64,000 bases of DNA. Origin: Oryzias latipes. Its lineage: Eukaryota > Chordata > Actinopteri > Beloniformes > Adrianichthyidae. Shown here in pieces: positions 25,839 through 37,672 of this stretch. The stretch covers positions 20,364,802 to 20,428,801 of the forward strand of contig NC_019866.2 in NCBI RefSeq assembly GCF_002234675.1. The letters run 5' to 3'. The notes beneath the pieces are model-generated. The model worked only from the letters and a program-made list of their open reading frames with translations, searched no databases and was not told the DNA's origin. Both the position numbers and the translations under genes were made by a program. The stretch's first letter is position 1; every line of letters begins with the position of its first letter.

Positions 25839-26784
25839 TCTAAGAATTCAACTTCTCTCTGCTAAGAATTTGAAATTTATTTCTCTATTATTTGCCAAAT
25901 TTTTATGCTTTTAAATGAACTTTAGCCTTGTTTAGGCCTGTCAGAAGTTCTGTTTTTTTTCATTGACTCCTCTTCAATTTCACACGGCCTTCACACATGA
26001 CACTCAGAGTAATTTTGTTCAAACTCAATTTATGTTACATGTAAAGAATTATTGCATTACTGGTGAACAAACGTCTGGCTACTGCAAAGTCTCAAACATA
26101 TTTAAAGTCAAATCTGGTCCTTGTTGGTGAAGCTTCGGACACCCCCGGTTTACACAAAACTAAACAGACCATCGTCAACATCATGAAAGTGGTTCCAAAG
26201 TACCAGAACAAAAACTTGGATTAAGCCCAAGTAATCTGTAAAACATGTCAAATCGCACATCTTTGAACTGTAGGAAGAGAACTGTTAACAATTTGATGAC
26301 AGATGAGACGTTTTTCCAAATTTTAAAGAAACATCTAAAGGTTGGGAAAGGCTCTAAAATTGTTTTCGTTTTTTTTCCTTTTACTTAATGACAAGTTTTA
26401 CCTAAATAAAGTCGTCAAGAAATCTTCCATAAAATAAGCAAGGTGGACTGTAAGATACCCGAAAGCAAAGCTAACAATGTTGCTTGTTTGTCAGCAGGTG
26501 GTTGATTTCTTAAATGACTCCCTTTTTTAAAAACTGACAACGGTGATTTTATGATCACTTCTTGCTGTCATGAAAAAGCTTGAAGACTGTTTCTTTACCA
26601 CAAAAGCAGAAGCTGTAACACATTTTTTGAGTTAGCAAAGTAAAACGTCAGATAAGGATTTCAATGAAATTTTTATTTTTTATTTTAAAAGGAAGGTTAT
26701 CTTTTTTTTTAATCTGTCCTTGAAATGGCTTTGTTTTAGTTTAGCACATTTCTTCCAAAAGAATTTCTGAACCCCTGAAAATAG

Positions 26785-27070
26785 GAAATGTTAGATAGTT
26801 ATAGCCCAGAACTCCACGGATGAACTGGTCAATGACATGAAGAGAGCTGGGACCACAGCAACAAAGGTTACCATGGTAACACACAACACCATCATGGATT
26901 TAAATCCTTCATAACTCCAAAGATCCCCCTGCTCAAGCCAGTACATGTCCAGACCCATCTTAAGTTCTCCAGAGACCGTCTGAATGATCCAGAGGAGCAC
27001 TGGTAGAAGGATGAAGGATGAAGCATGGGAGTGGAAGCATCATGCTTTGGATGCATGTTGTTGTATTGTC
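26785..27070 (+). pseudogene. Tc1-like transposase fragment, plus orientation
   Basis: Coding-strand remnants of a Tc1 transposase: GAGAGCTGGGACCACAG, AAAGGTTACCATGGTAACAC, then CCCCTGCTCAAGCCAGTACA and GATGATCC-like DPEE codons, finishing near GGAAGCATCATGCTTTGG. Stops throughout. Its other half lies next to it in the opposite orientation. Confidence 0.7.
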
Positions 27071-27249
27071 ATGCAAGGCTTGCATATCAATACAAAACCA
27101 ATATGAAAGCTGCTTTTCCTTGTCAGAATCAGTGAATTCACAGGGATCACATAAATGGCTACATTAGGTCACAGATTGTGGCATTCAGGTGTCGCAGACG
27201 ACATCTCCGATGTTTAAGGTTTAAGTGGGAAAACTTGTAGAACGACTGA

Positions 27250-27665
27250 CAAATGTTGCAGGGAGCTCCAGGTGGAGGGAGATTGTCAGTGTTTGTTTTT
27301 GGGTTTTTTAATAATTGCTCCAACAATCGATCACTTCTCATGAAGCTGCTTGCTCATTGTAGATCGGTTCATGAGTTTGACAGCGTTTTGGTCGTGGTGG
27401 AGAGGTTACAGTCTGACTGTTTAAGGGTGTGGAAAGGTGTCTTCCATTCAGATAACCAGTTCAAACAGGTGACATTAATAAAGAAAGGAGGATAGAAGAT
27501 TTTCTTAAATGAGGGATAACAGGTCAGTGAGGAACAGACTACTTTTGTTTGTAGGAGCTAAATACTAATATTCTGTATCATTTTACAAATACATTCTTTA
27601 AAAAAGTCAAATTCCTAGATTTTTTTTACATTCTGTCTCTCACAGTTAAAGTGATTCTAATTTAG
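27250..27665 (-). pseudogene. Tc1-like element fragment, minus orientation
   Basis: The reverse complement of the N-terminal half and 5' end of a Tc1 element. AATAATTGCTCCAACAATCG encodes, on the minus strand, the helix-turn-helix region; AGTTCAAACAGGTGACATTA and TTCTGTCTCTCACAGTTAAA belong to the 5' untranslated end. Opposite to the 26785-27070 fragment. Confidence 0.65.
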
Positions 27666-27814
27666 GCTAAAAACGGTTCAATCATACTTAAAGACCACTG
27701 GAAACGCTTTGAAAATAACTCAAAGAAGAAAGTGGGACTTTAAAAACAGCCAGCAAAATATGAGTGAATAAGTGGTCCATTTCTTAAAAAAAAATCAACC
27801 GAGGCATTGCCTCA

Positions 27815-28066
27815 GGGCTGCACGGTGGTGTAGTGGACAGAGGTCTCACCTCATAGCAAGAATCCCTGGTTCAAATCCCAACTGGGAAGTTTCTGTGTGG
27901 ATTTCCTCCAGCTTCCTCCCCACGGATCAAAAGCATTCATCATAGGTGAATTGGTGTAGCCTGCAACAGACTAGTGACCTGTTTAGGGTGTTCAGTAGCT
28001 GGGTCGGGCTCCAGCAGTCCCATGCCCCCCAAAAGGGAGTCAGCAGATCCAGAAGATGGATAGACA
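27815..28066 (+). mobile_element. tRNA-derived SINE with cysteine-rich-hairpin-like head
   Basis: GGCTGCACGGTGGTGTAGTGG (A box), TCACCTCATAGCAAGAATCC, TGGTTCAAATCCCAACTGGG (B box), then TTCCTCC-rich body, GACTAGTGACCTGTTTAGGG and TCGGGCTCCAGCAGTCCC, a tail of AGAAGATGGATAGA. A very common teleost SINE. Confidence 0.8.
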
Positions 28067-29511
28067 TGGCCTCAGTGAGACAAGTCATTACACAAAACTG
28101 CTTAAGTCTACAATTTAAATGAGCTTTTCTGAATAAACTCAATGTTTAATGCTGCTGAAAAAGACGTGAAATGTCCTGCAATGGCCTTTTAAATGTCCAG
28201 AGGTGGTTGTGACTCAAGCTATTAAACAAAATCCAACAAACTTAGTCTCCAAAGACAAAACACAACCCAAAACTTACAGTTATGCTTACAATGTTATGTT
28301 TTATGTTAATCAAAGAGTGTCGTTACAAGCAGGCTATTAGAAACTATAAAGCTTTGATTTGCTTTCAGTCACAGAGCATTAGCAGTGAGATCAGCCTGAA
28401 CTGAACACACCCTTCACACTTGTTCAGGCATGAGCTGCAGTCCTCCGTGTGAGCTTGTAAAAGTCCACAAGCATTCTGGTCTGGCAATCTTTGCACGTGA
28501 TGAAACTCTCCCCCAGGCAATCCAATTGATTTCTAATGTTGTTTTTGTGATTTTCCCCGTAACTAAGACAGCAGCTGCTCCCACTCAGAGCCACAGAGAT
28601 GAGTCAGCCGTGAGGCCCTTCCCAGACGCCAACGTTCACACGGACAACACCTCACAGTGGCTCCAGACCCTCTGATTGCTCCAAACACTATCGACAATTG
28701 GGATGCAAATGACTCTGGTGCTGTCCTGACTTCCAGGTGTTGGAGCTCCTCCTATGTTGTCAGGGAGGGACACAAAGGAGAGGAACCGCCTGGAGGTTTT
28801 TGTGATGAGTCTGGGTGCAGGCTTAGATCATCTGTGTAAGGTGAGGTGAAAACACCAGTTTTTCTTTTTAGCCTTCAATTTATTTGACATGATCAGACCA
28901 TCGCCATAGGAGGCTGAGCGATCTCAATACCCAACTTTGGGTTTAGCTTCCAGGAATTTCTATCAGAGACAGAAAAGGTAAGCGTCTTTCTTCTTTATGG
29001 ATTGAATTGCAGGAAGAATCTCCAGTGTTTTTTGCTTTTTTTCTTGACAATGAGAGCGGGAAACAATCTTATCGGAGCCACCTGTCATCAATGAGCTCAC
29101 AGCTTCATATTCAAATCAGCAAATCTTCACGATCTTTCATGCATGGAAACTTTTTTACATATGTCCAAAGTTATAAGCAACAACGAAAAGACTTCATGTG
29201 TGCTTCAGAACTAGAAAAACAGTCTTAAAAAATGTGGCAAGGCAGCTACACCTGCATTATGAGCTGCAGGAAGGGACGATCCGACATGAGGAAGGGGACA
29301 TCTCTGCCCTGCAAAGCTCCCGTTGGAGATCTTTCCAAATTCCTCCATGTTCTTTTTGTTTTTGTCCTGAAGCTTCAGCTCTGCTTTGTTCTGGCATGTT
29401 TGTACACTCCCTGCTCCGACACCAACTCACAACACTTTTCCTGGTTTGCTTCTGGAGTATCTGTCTTTTGCTTTCTGTAATTTGGAGACTCACTCTGGGT
29501 TCTTCTTGCAG
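28067..29511. other. Upstream region of the gprc5 gene
   Basis: Probably contains the promoter and a non-coding first exon ending at 28977 (donor GTAAGC). No TATA box was found with confidence, and short frames here are unrelated. Confidence 0.4.
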
Positions 29512-29568
29512 GAATATCAGCCTCAAGGAGAGTTTTTCCTGAAAGGATTTGGGACTTCTCAGGTGATC
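29512..29568 (+). other. GPRC5-family receptor 5' UTR part of the first coding exon
   Basis: Fifty-seven untranslated bases between the acceptor at 29511 and the ATG. A possible upstream non-coding exon ends at 28977 before GTAAGC (AGAAAAG/GTAAGC), but its 5' end and promoter were not identified. Confidence 0.5.
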
Positions 29569-32500
29569 ATGGCCTTTTCTATCAAAAAGTCCCTTTGGCT
29601 CGTCCTCGTCTTTGCGCCTCTGATCTGTTTATCCCAGTCGTCCACAAACAGCTCCGTCAGCCCTGCGTCCTCCACCTTCTCCTCAAACAATACTTACCTG
29701 ACGGGCGTGCGAGGCTGCGGTGCCAAACTGGATCCGATATACAGGTTCCTGTGCGACCGTCGGGCAGCATGGGGGATCGTGGTGGAGGCTCTGGCCTCCA
29801 CGGGTTTCCTCTTCAGCGCGGGCCTCCTCTTCTGCCTGCTGGTCAGGTTCCTGTGCACATGTGCGTCGTCCTGCCGTCTCTGGAGCAACAGCTTCGGGGG
29901 GACAGTCCTCTGCATATCCCTGTTCCTGCTGGCCACAGCTGGGATCTTTGCCACCACCTTCTCCTTTATAATTCAACACACGCAACTGACCTGCCCCGCC
30001 AGGATCTTCCTCTTCAGCGTTCTCTTTTCGCTGGCCTTCTCCTGCCTGCTGGCCCGCTGCTTGGCCATGCTGGGCTTCGCTGCCGCCCGTGGGTGGGGCG
30101 AGGCCGCCATGGCTTTAGGGCTCTCGGCGGTGCAGGTCATCATCTCCACTCAGTGGTTGATCATCGTGCTGGTCAGGGACAAGAAGCCCTGCGAGTACAG
30201 CCAGCCGGAGTTCGCCATGCTGCAGATCTATGTGCTGTGCCTCATGGTCATCAGCTTGATCATGTCCTTCCACATCCTGTGCCGCTCCTGCTCTATGCAC
30301 AGCTACAGCTACACAGGGCCCACCAACCAGCAGTGGAGAATGCAGGCAGCACTGATCTGCATCACCCTGCTCCTGTCTGCCTCCATCTGGGTGGTGTGGA
30401 TCGCTATGCTAACCAGAGGAAACCTTGAGATCGGCCGTCAACCCACCTGGGATGACCCTGTGCTGAGCATTGCCCTGGTGGCCAACGGCTGGGTCTTGCT
30501 GATGGGACATGGACTGGTCCAGGTGGCATTCTTCTGCAGTGGAGAGGCCAACTCCAACGACATCCCACTAAACTTCAGAGGCTGGACGAGCTCCAACCCC
30601 GACACCGCGGGGCCGGGGAGTCCGAACGGAGGGAGGGAAAATGGGAGGCATGAGACTGAGAGCAACATCAACCAAGGTGAGAAACCAAGATTTCTCCATT
30701 TATAGCTGAGCGTAACCCTTTAACACCAACAGCAAAAAAACACGCAGCTAACACGATTCCAACAGATACTGAGGCTGAGAAAGGCAAATTTTCTCAGAGA
30801 CAGAATCAGCCGGTTTATGCTGATTATGTGAAGCAGAATTCTTGGGGTCCTAAATGTTTTCTTACCATCCTGTCTTATTGGCTAAACACACCTGATCCAG
30901 GTAATCAGCAGCAGGTGAGGCAGGATTTCTGGAAAACCAGCAGGAGGCCAGCCCTCGAGGTCTGGAGTTTGACACTTCCCTACTGTAAAGATCACATTAT
31001 GTGGGATTTGATGTTAATTTCATAGACGTTCAAAGACTTACGGTAATTCAAAGAACACTGGAGCTAAATCTCCAAAAAGAAATAGCACGTTCTATTCTAC
31101 ATTTGAAGCAAAAACAACTACGTGTCGCAGTTCCTCAACTGACCACTGGAGGCAGGTTTCAGTCGTTTCTAATTTCATGATAAAAAGTTCCGCTTCACAT
31201 TGAAAAAGAAATGTACAGCCTGGCATCAAAAAGCTTTTCGTGTTTTTCGTTTTTTACAACTATTGAGCTCCGTTCATATCAGGCATGTGAAGCACAAACT
31301 GCAATCATTCGTTTCTCCTTCATGATCAATTTTTTAAATGGTTGACACTCCCATGAATCAAAAGGGACGCCAGCCATAAGTCACTACCAAAACCAAGTCC
31401 CTGATTGGTCAAAGTTCAACCTGGTTTAACTTTCAATGCGTGTTTAGTGGCCGCGCGTTTGTACTTAGAGCCTGAAAACTATAAAAACCTTTGTAGTTGC
31501 TCAGGACTGTAATGCACATTTACCCGCGTTTACATAGATATTTGATTGAAAGTGGTTTCTTGCTGCCGAGGTCAGCGTGAACGCAGCCTAAGGTGGACTA
31601 ACCTGGTTGGAGATGCTTTTATTTTTACATCTGCTTCAAATTAAAGTTTGTTTTTTTCATTTACCCTTTTTAGGTGAGGTTTTAAAAAGTAGAAATCAGA
31701 ATTTACTCTTAATTTTACTTTATAATTAAACACTGGCCCTATGTACAGTAGTCTTTGTGTACAATTTTATTACATTTTTTAAGAGTTTAATTTAACATAA
31801 TTAACAATTCATCAGCTCGGTTGTGCTCTAATGTCTCACTTTAACTGCACCTTTCTGTTTATTTGAAGGAAAGCTTGTAAAAGAGTTCATTCGCTTTTAA
31901 GCTATTAATCATCAGGTCATAAAAACAGGCGGATAACTGTACAAGCAGGCTTTTACTGTTGCAAGAGGAGGAGCTAAAGCAGAACTGGAGTCACGAAACT
32001 CCATGATCTCCAGCCTTCAGGCAGATACAGAAACTAAAGGAGGTGGTTGGTTACTAAGAAGTGTCTTCATTGAATTTAGTCTGAGGGAAACATAAAAAAA
32101 AAAACATTTATAATCTGGTTTTCACAATCCTTTACCAACCTTGCTGTTAAACTCATGACAGCTCAGTCATTAGCTAGGAGAATTTCCTGAGTTGGCTTGA
32201 ATGTGATTCTGTATTATTGTGTCTCATAGTAACAGCAGTCAAAGGGGGCGTGGTCTAAAAGGCAGTCTGAGTTTGAGCTACCCCACCTGTTTGACTGCTC
32301 AGCTTCGGAAAGGCAAGGGTCTATGAAAAAAAGCGTCTTTCTACTTTCTTAAGATTCCGTTGTTGCAGTGCTGCCGTTTCTTTAAGCGGAGGAATATTAA
32401 AAATCTTTTTCAAAAAATTTATAAACAATTTATGGTTTGTAAAATTAGTAAATGTGTGTATAATCTTTTTTATTTGTAAATAAATGCTAAAAAAAAAAAG

Positions 32501-33831
32501 AAAATTGATGAGGGTTCTATTCATGTGCACAAGATGCTTTAAAAGTCGCTCTTACTTGTGTTCTGTTGGCGCAGAGTAAGCCCGCCCCCACTTCCCGTCA
32601 CCATCGAGAGACTCACTCTCTCCTGCTAGCTCCCAGCCCCTCACACCCCCAAACTGAACATTACTAACAGATTGAGGAAAAATATTGGCGATATCCAGTC
32701 GTTCAGTTTTGATCCAGATTCCAGCTCAGGCGAGGAAAACAAAGACAAACATGGATCTAGTCGTCTGGATCCGGATACAGATACGGATCAGAATAGAGCG
32801 GAGCAGGGACCATGTGGCCCGCCCAGCTTTTTTTTCGACATCACAAATACGATCATTTTTAAACAGCATTTTTCTTCTGCTTCTGAATCACATCAGAAAT
32901 GTAATTTTTAACTGAATTTTCTTTTCATGCGTCCTTCATCAATCGAAAAATGCCACAAAAACCTGGTAAAAACACCAAATAAACCATTTTCATTGGAATA
33001 ACTAAAAAAGTTTAATATCCTAAATAATTCACCTGAAAAAGACTGAAAGTCCTAAAACTGATCATCTTTTATGATAAGTTATTTTGAACAAAACTGAGAG
33101 CCTACAGTTACATTTGTGCATTTTACTGAATGACTCTTAATTCAAATCATATGTTAATACAAGATAACAGACCATCCATGGTGATCTGCTCATGATCATT
33201 ATCTACCCCGTCTCTCACAGACAGGACTGATCCAAAACTGCGATCCCCCTATGAGTCCGGCTTCTCCATGGAGGTGAGCAGGACGCGCCACAAATAGACA
33301 CGAGATCTGTGAGGTGCAGCATGACATGAATGCATCACTGTGTCTTCCAGGAGATCGACCCTGCCAAGGACTACACCATTCCCCGCCCTAAGACCACCAA
33401 CTACACCGAGCCATATGATTAATAGCTGAGACAGCCGGGCGACCTTTAGGATGCAAGGGTCTGATTTGTAGAACTGTAAATATGATCATGTATATAGTGG
33501 AGAGGACATGGGGATGGAGCCGCCAGGGCCTTCATCAGGGAGACAGGGCAGCTCTCGTCTGATGGGAAATCTGTGACAGCTGGAAGCCAGTGTTTCAGGC
33601 GTGTGCGGGCTGCATGGTGCTCAGAGATGGTTCATACTGGCCCCCGAAGTGGTAAAGGAGATGTAAGGAGATGTGAAACTGTCACTCTGGAGGTGTTGAG
33701 CTGCTGCGGAGCGCATGGGGGCCGGCGTCTGACAACACCACTGCTCAGGAAGGCTGTCAACTCTGCATGGCGGCTTGGTTCTTCACTGGTTTTTATCTGA
33801 AGGTCTGCTGTTGCTCCTGTGTGAAAATAAA
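29512..33831 (+). CDS. GPRC5-family class C orphan seven-transmembrane receptor gene, full span
   Basis: Three coding exons (29569-30676, 33221-33273, 33351-33422; 1,233 nt) encode 410 residues. The family (retinoic acid-inducible GPRC5/RAIG) is a set of class C receptors with a short extracellular N-terminus and no Venus-flytrap domain, at the plasma membrane; ligand unknown. Seen: signal peptide (residues 1-23), N-glycosylation sequons near 27 and 41, the conserved Cys50 and Cys62 pair with CDRRAAWGIVVEA (62-74), then seven hydrophobic segments at about 69-92, 108-135, 144-170, 179-202, 217-240, 258-283 and 296-322, with family hallmarks IWVVWIAM (273-280) and QPTWDDP (291-297). The short tail ends SPYESGFSMEE and DYTIPRP. 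RGN..IGRQPTWDDP most resembles GPRC5D/GPRC5A, and neighbouring pde6h and rbfox2 support the A/D branch, so no definite symbol is given; gprc5c is the main alternative. Confidence 0.88.
29569..30676 (+). CDS. GPRC5-family receptor, main coding exon (signal peptide and all seven helices)
   Basis: The acceptor TTCTTCTTGCAG ends at 29511 and the ATG at 29569 has a G at +4. The frame stays open upstream through the acceptor, but the earlier ATG at 29386 lies in the intron, and only the 29569 start gives a signal peptide at the N-terminus. The exon ends AACCAAG at 30676 before GTGAGA, phase 1. One large exon for the whole membrane domain is usual for this family. GC and codon choice differ sharply from the AT-rich flanks. 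Confidence 0.9.
30810..30988 (+). repeat. Interspersed repeat fragment in gprc5 intron 1
   Basis: Contains AACACACCTGATCCAGGTAA and CCAGCCCTCGAGGTCTGGAG followed by TTTGACACTTCCC, resembling a short repeat spread widely in fish genomes. No coding capacity; class not assigned. Confidence 0.5.
32575..33010 (+). repeat. Repeat family Y, copy A (gprc5 intron)
   Basis: Homologous to 38165-38640 (inverted) and 39780-40265. Shared blocks: CACTCTCT..C..GCT.ACAGCCCC.CACA, GAGGAAAACAAAGAC, GAGCGGAGCAGG, TTTTTCTTCTGCT, and ACC.AAA.ACA near the 3' end. A frame shared by copies gives an acidic S.EENKD motif; here it reads SSSGEENKDKHGSSRL. Confidence 0.65.
33221..33273 (+). CDS. GPRC5-family receptor, coding exon 2 (cytoplasmic tail)
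   Basis: A 53-nt exon between acceptor CTCTCACAG (ends 33220) and donor GTGAGC (33274). Read in the phase left by the first exon it gives DRTDPKLRSPYESGFSME, resembling the tyrosine/serine-rich tail motifs of GPRC5 proteins. Too short for ordinary ORF detection; supported by splice sites and frame. Confidence 0.75.
33351..33422 (+). CDS. GPRC5-family receptor, last coding exon
   Basis: Acceptor GTCTTCCAG ends at 33350. Twenty-three codons encode EIDPAKDYTIPRPKTT and a final EPYD before TAA at 33420-33422. The IPRP motif matches the tail of GPRC5A (SIPRA) and GPRC5C (ILPRA). Frame follows exactly from the previous exon. Confidence 0.8.
   Translation, partial: EIDPAKDYTIPRPKTTNYTEPYD
33423..33831 (+). 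other. GPRC5-family receptor 3' UTR and polyadenylation signal
   Basis: GC-richer tail from the stop to AATAAA at 33826-33831, about 400 bases. Roughly 1.5 kb separates it from the rbfox2 polyadenylation signals, so the two genes are convergent without overlap. Confidence 0.65.
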
Positions 33832-35315
33832 CCCACTAAAGGACTTGTGAAAACCACAGAGAGATGCTTTTTTGATTGTCGAGTGTTTGCATTAATAAAA
33901 AATGACCTGATGAAGCTCTAAAATTGTCTATTGAACAAAAAAAAAAGAACAAATGGATCAAATAGAAAGTGTTGCAGTTTGGCCACCAGATGGCAATGTT
34001 GAGTCAAATGAGCAGCAGTCTGAAGGGCTGAAAGTCTCCTGACAACCTGATCCAAACATGAAGCTTCCATCAACACACAAAAAATCCAAGTTTTTTTCCA
34101 TATTTTAATCAAACCGCCTTCAATCTTTTCCGCCATCTTCAATTACTTTGAGCGTGCCATCAAATTGGCATGTGATCTCCAGTGGATTTTGGCAATTAGC
34201 AGATATGAGGTTCGGTGCAATCTCCAACCCGTTTAGAGTCATTAACTCCACACCCAATTAAAGCTGGTTATGTCCCGCAGCAGTCCTGGATGGCAAGGAC
34301 CAGCTCGCTTTCTTCTTCTCTACTTTGCTCAAAAACTCCCAAGAATTTGCATGCACCTGGTACCCGGTGAAAATGAAATTTGGGCCTAGAGAACGACCCC
34401 CCTCCCCATAGAAATGATGACATCACAGCAGGAGAAACCGTCAAAATCTCTCAAAAGTAAAATTTCCAAATACACTAACGAAACCAAAACATGTCGGGGA
34501 TATAAAAAGGAACTTTCAAATTATTATGGGATGGCAACATGACCTACGGCTTGGTGGCCATTTCTGTAGCAAAGCATGACATTTTGAGATTTTCACTTTT
34601 TTGCACAATATTGGAAAAGAAAACTTTATTTTGTGCCATTTTTTATTAAATTTCACACACAGTCTACACCTGGAAGTGAAGTATAACTGACCTTTGACCT
34701 CAGGAGAGGTCGCCATCTCATATTTTCCATAAAAAACCACAGCTTTAAACTCCTATGGATTAGGATGCATCACCACCCAACTCCTTGAGCATCTTTGGGA
34801 AACGACTTGGGGAAAAAATGTTGGCTGTTAAGTTTGAACAGTGTTAGAAATTACATATACCGGTACCCGTTTGTCACCCCTGGGTGACTAAAACGTTTTT
34901 TTTAAAATGTTGCGTTGGCAATAAAACCAACAGAAATAAGTGCGTGCATATTAACATATATCTTTTTTTCTTTTAAGAATGCATCGCCTGCAGCTTTTAC
35001 CCGTCTTGCAGAGGTAGAAGGAGGCATTAAAGGTCATGTGGCACCAGCTCAGTCAATGAGGGCGAATAAAAAGCGAGCGGCAAAGGCAGGACTTCGGGCT
35101 ATCCTACGCCGCTCGCGGCTTTGATTCCCCATGGTTTCCCCTTTTGGCCGGACGAGGCGGTGGAGGATTTGGGTTTAGGAGAATCGATGCAACTGCAGCT
35201 GTGGTGTGCAAAGTTTGTACGTTTCTGGTGACGTCAATTCTCTGTGGTTCCATTCGTGAACAGATTTATGGAAACCCTAAGGACAGTTAAGAATGGTCAG
35301 AGAAGCCTTCATAAA
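33832..35315. other. Spacer between convergent gprc5 and rbfox2
   Basis: Non-coding and mostly AT-rich. A 9-bp perfect inverted repeat (GCGAGCGGC at 35073-35081 and GCCGCTCGC at 35108-35116) could form a hairpin in a GC-rich patch about 200 bp beyond the rbfox2 poly(A) signals. Confidence 0.5.
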
Positions 35316-37672
35316 AACCAAACCGTTTATTTATTATGTACATTCAATAATAATGAGGATAATAAACTAGATGCATACAACAATGGCAAAATTAAACATT
35401 GTGAGAAAACACGTCACTTTAAAAAAAGAAATCACTTGGATGAATGGGTTTTTAAGAGCATGTGACCCCAAAAAGAAAAGAAATAAATGTGTCCACATGC
35501 AATTGAAACCCACTTATTAAATCTCTGTACAGAACGTCCCACAGCGCGGGGCGGGGGAGGGGGGTCCATGTCAGCAGCTGAGGAGAGCCTTCACCGAAAC
35601 ACGCTCAGCTTCACTTTTCAGAAGCCGTCGACGGGAACCTGACTGAAGTTTGCGCCTGATTTGAAAGGTGATCACCGTGGCGACCACAGAGGCTTGCAGC
35701 TGAAATTACCCACAATCCCAAACCTGACTAACTTTACTGTCTCAAACCCATGGAGCTTCGCTGCACTTCCTGTCACTCCTGCAGCATCACAAACACCTCC
35801 TCCTCGCCCTCCAGCATTTGGGTTCATGCACAAATGGAAAACACGCCTTCCCGCCTTCACGAACATGCATAGCCACACATCTGGAAATACTCGTAAAGCA
35901 CAATAACACAAAAAGGAGGTAATGCTCGTCGGAAACACTCACTGGACCTACTGCGCAGTCACACCAAACAACAGATCCATCCCCACAGAGTCCAGCGGGG
36001 GCGCCGTTACTGTCAGCTCAGGAATAGTGGCTCAGCTTCACAACATGCCCCGCCCCGCCGGAGCCCCCACGCTCAGCGCTGGAGGGCCCCTCGTGCTGGG
36101 CCTCTGTTGATGCAGAGCACCCTCCCCTCCGTCCTCCTGCGCGTCCCTCATGTCTCCCATTTGATCGGATCTCCTTTGCAGCAAACGCATCGAGCGAGTC
36201 AGCTTCCACCACTGATGCGGATCGGAAAAACCTCAAACGACAACGACCACCTTGTGATTCCCCTCCGGGTGCTGCTACAACACTGCACTGTAAAAACTCA
36301 CAGACAAACAACTAAAAGGAAAAGAAACCAGCACAAAAGTAGGAAATGTATCGGGACTAAAACGATGTGCTTCTCTTTTAAAAAAAGTCTTTGGAACCAA
36401 ACAGCTGCAAAAAAAGTCGATGAAACACAAACATGGCTGACCGGTCGCCTTTTCGGGACGTCCTTGACCGTTTTAGGGCGAGCCATCCGTGACAGCATGA
36501 TCACGGAAACGACTCCCCCGTGTAGAAAAATGAATATAAATAGACAATCGATGACAGAATCCCATCATTTCACACTTCATTTCACTGGATCAGCCACAGC
36601 TTTCCTGATGGGATCCACTAAGTCCAGATCTTCTCATTGACTGCAGATCTAAACTATGATGATCTCATTTGTCTCCCCGCTTCGCTGGAATGGAAGATGC
36701 TTCAGGATGCAGAAATGTACAGGAGACGCTCTGGCAGATCAAAGAGGAGTGGAAAAAACCCAGATTTCACTATCTGAGGACAGAAACGCTGCAGATAGAA
36801 TCAACAAAACGTGCAGAAATGAGTCAACAGACTGAATACGTCCACATCTCTTCTCATTTCTATGCAGCTCCTTATTAATGGCAGAAAAGACAAAAGAAAG
36901 TTGAGGTAATGCAGAAAAGAAGAGTCACTTTTTTCTTTGTCGCTTTTTTTCTTTTCTTTTTTTTTTTTTGCGTTTGGTTTTTTTTTCTCGGAGGGTTTTT
37001 CCCCCCCCCAACACTTGGGATAAAAGTTGTCATTTGAAAGTGACAACAAAAACAAGGAGGATATAGTAAATAGTTGCTGAAAGACGAGTGGTTTGCTGAG
37101 AGTTCAGGATTCTAGCTTTGGAAAAAGTAAACAATATTTTCCTATTTGTCCTGATTTTGGATTCTTTTTCTTGATTCTATAGCGTTGAACTGCAGGGATG
37201 GTGGTAGAAGGATGTAGCTTGATATCGATGTAGTGTCTAAAAGTACCGTTGTACAATAGTGTGATTCAGAACGGGAGGAACGTGGAGGACGCTGGTCGCC
37301 TGCTGCTAACTGCACAGCTCAGATTGGGCAGTGGGTCCAGTTCATCGGCTCGGAGGAGAAAGGGCTTTGTAGTGTGGCAGATGGAGCAGCGGTCCTCCGC
37401 CCCTCAGGTCCTTAAGTGTTCGATAACATCCCCAGTCCTGCCCGGACGTGCAAAGCAACAGCAGACTCCAGCTTTCGGGGGGGCTGTCCTGGCAGTTTCT
37501 CACTGATTCTACGTCAGACGGAGGAGGCAATGAGCCTTCAGGCTACAAAAGGGGGAGAAAAGAACTAAACGGGTGAGTTGGAACTATAGTCTGCCAGCAG
37601 AGAAATGGATGGGAGCTCTTGCCACAGGGGGGCTGGGGCAGATGGGGGTTCCTCAGGTGCAGTTTGTTGGTT
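35316..37672 (-). other. rbfox2: rbfox2 3' UTR
   Basis: About 2.3 kb between the stop codon and overlapping minus-strand AATAAA signals (plus 35326-35331 and 35330-35335). It includes a homopyrimidine/T-rich block near 36,928-37,010 and a GC-richer part near 35,540-36,260. Open frames in it (up to 177 codons) have no recognisable similarity and are not called as genes. The 3' end is inferred from the signals only. Confidence 0.6.
35326..35335 (-). terminator. Two overlapping AATAAA polyadenylation signals of rbfox2
   Basis: TTTATTTATT on the plus strand reads AATAAATAAA on the minus strand. It is the first such signal cluster downstream of the stop in a plausible position, and lies about 1.5 kb from the convergent gprc5 signal. 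Confidence 0.55.

Noticed and set aside
29386..29568. In-frame upstream ATG that would extend the receptor N-terminus by 61 residues
   Set aside because: It lies before a strong splice acceptor (29,511), lacks coding character and would bury the signal peptide.
29595..30428. 277-codon open frame overlapping the receptor exon, plus two minus-strand frames there
   Set aside because: Out-of-frame shadows of a GC-rich coding exon; no domain recognised.
36107..36640. 177-codon plus-strand open frame
   Set aside because: Lies antisense within the rbfox2 3' UTR and resembles nothing known.
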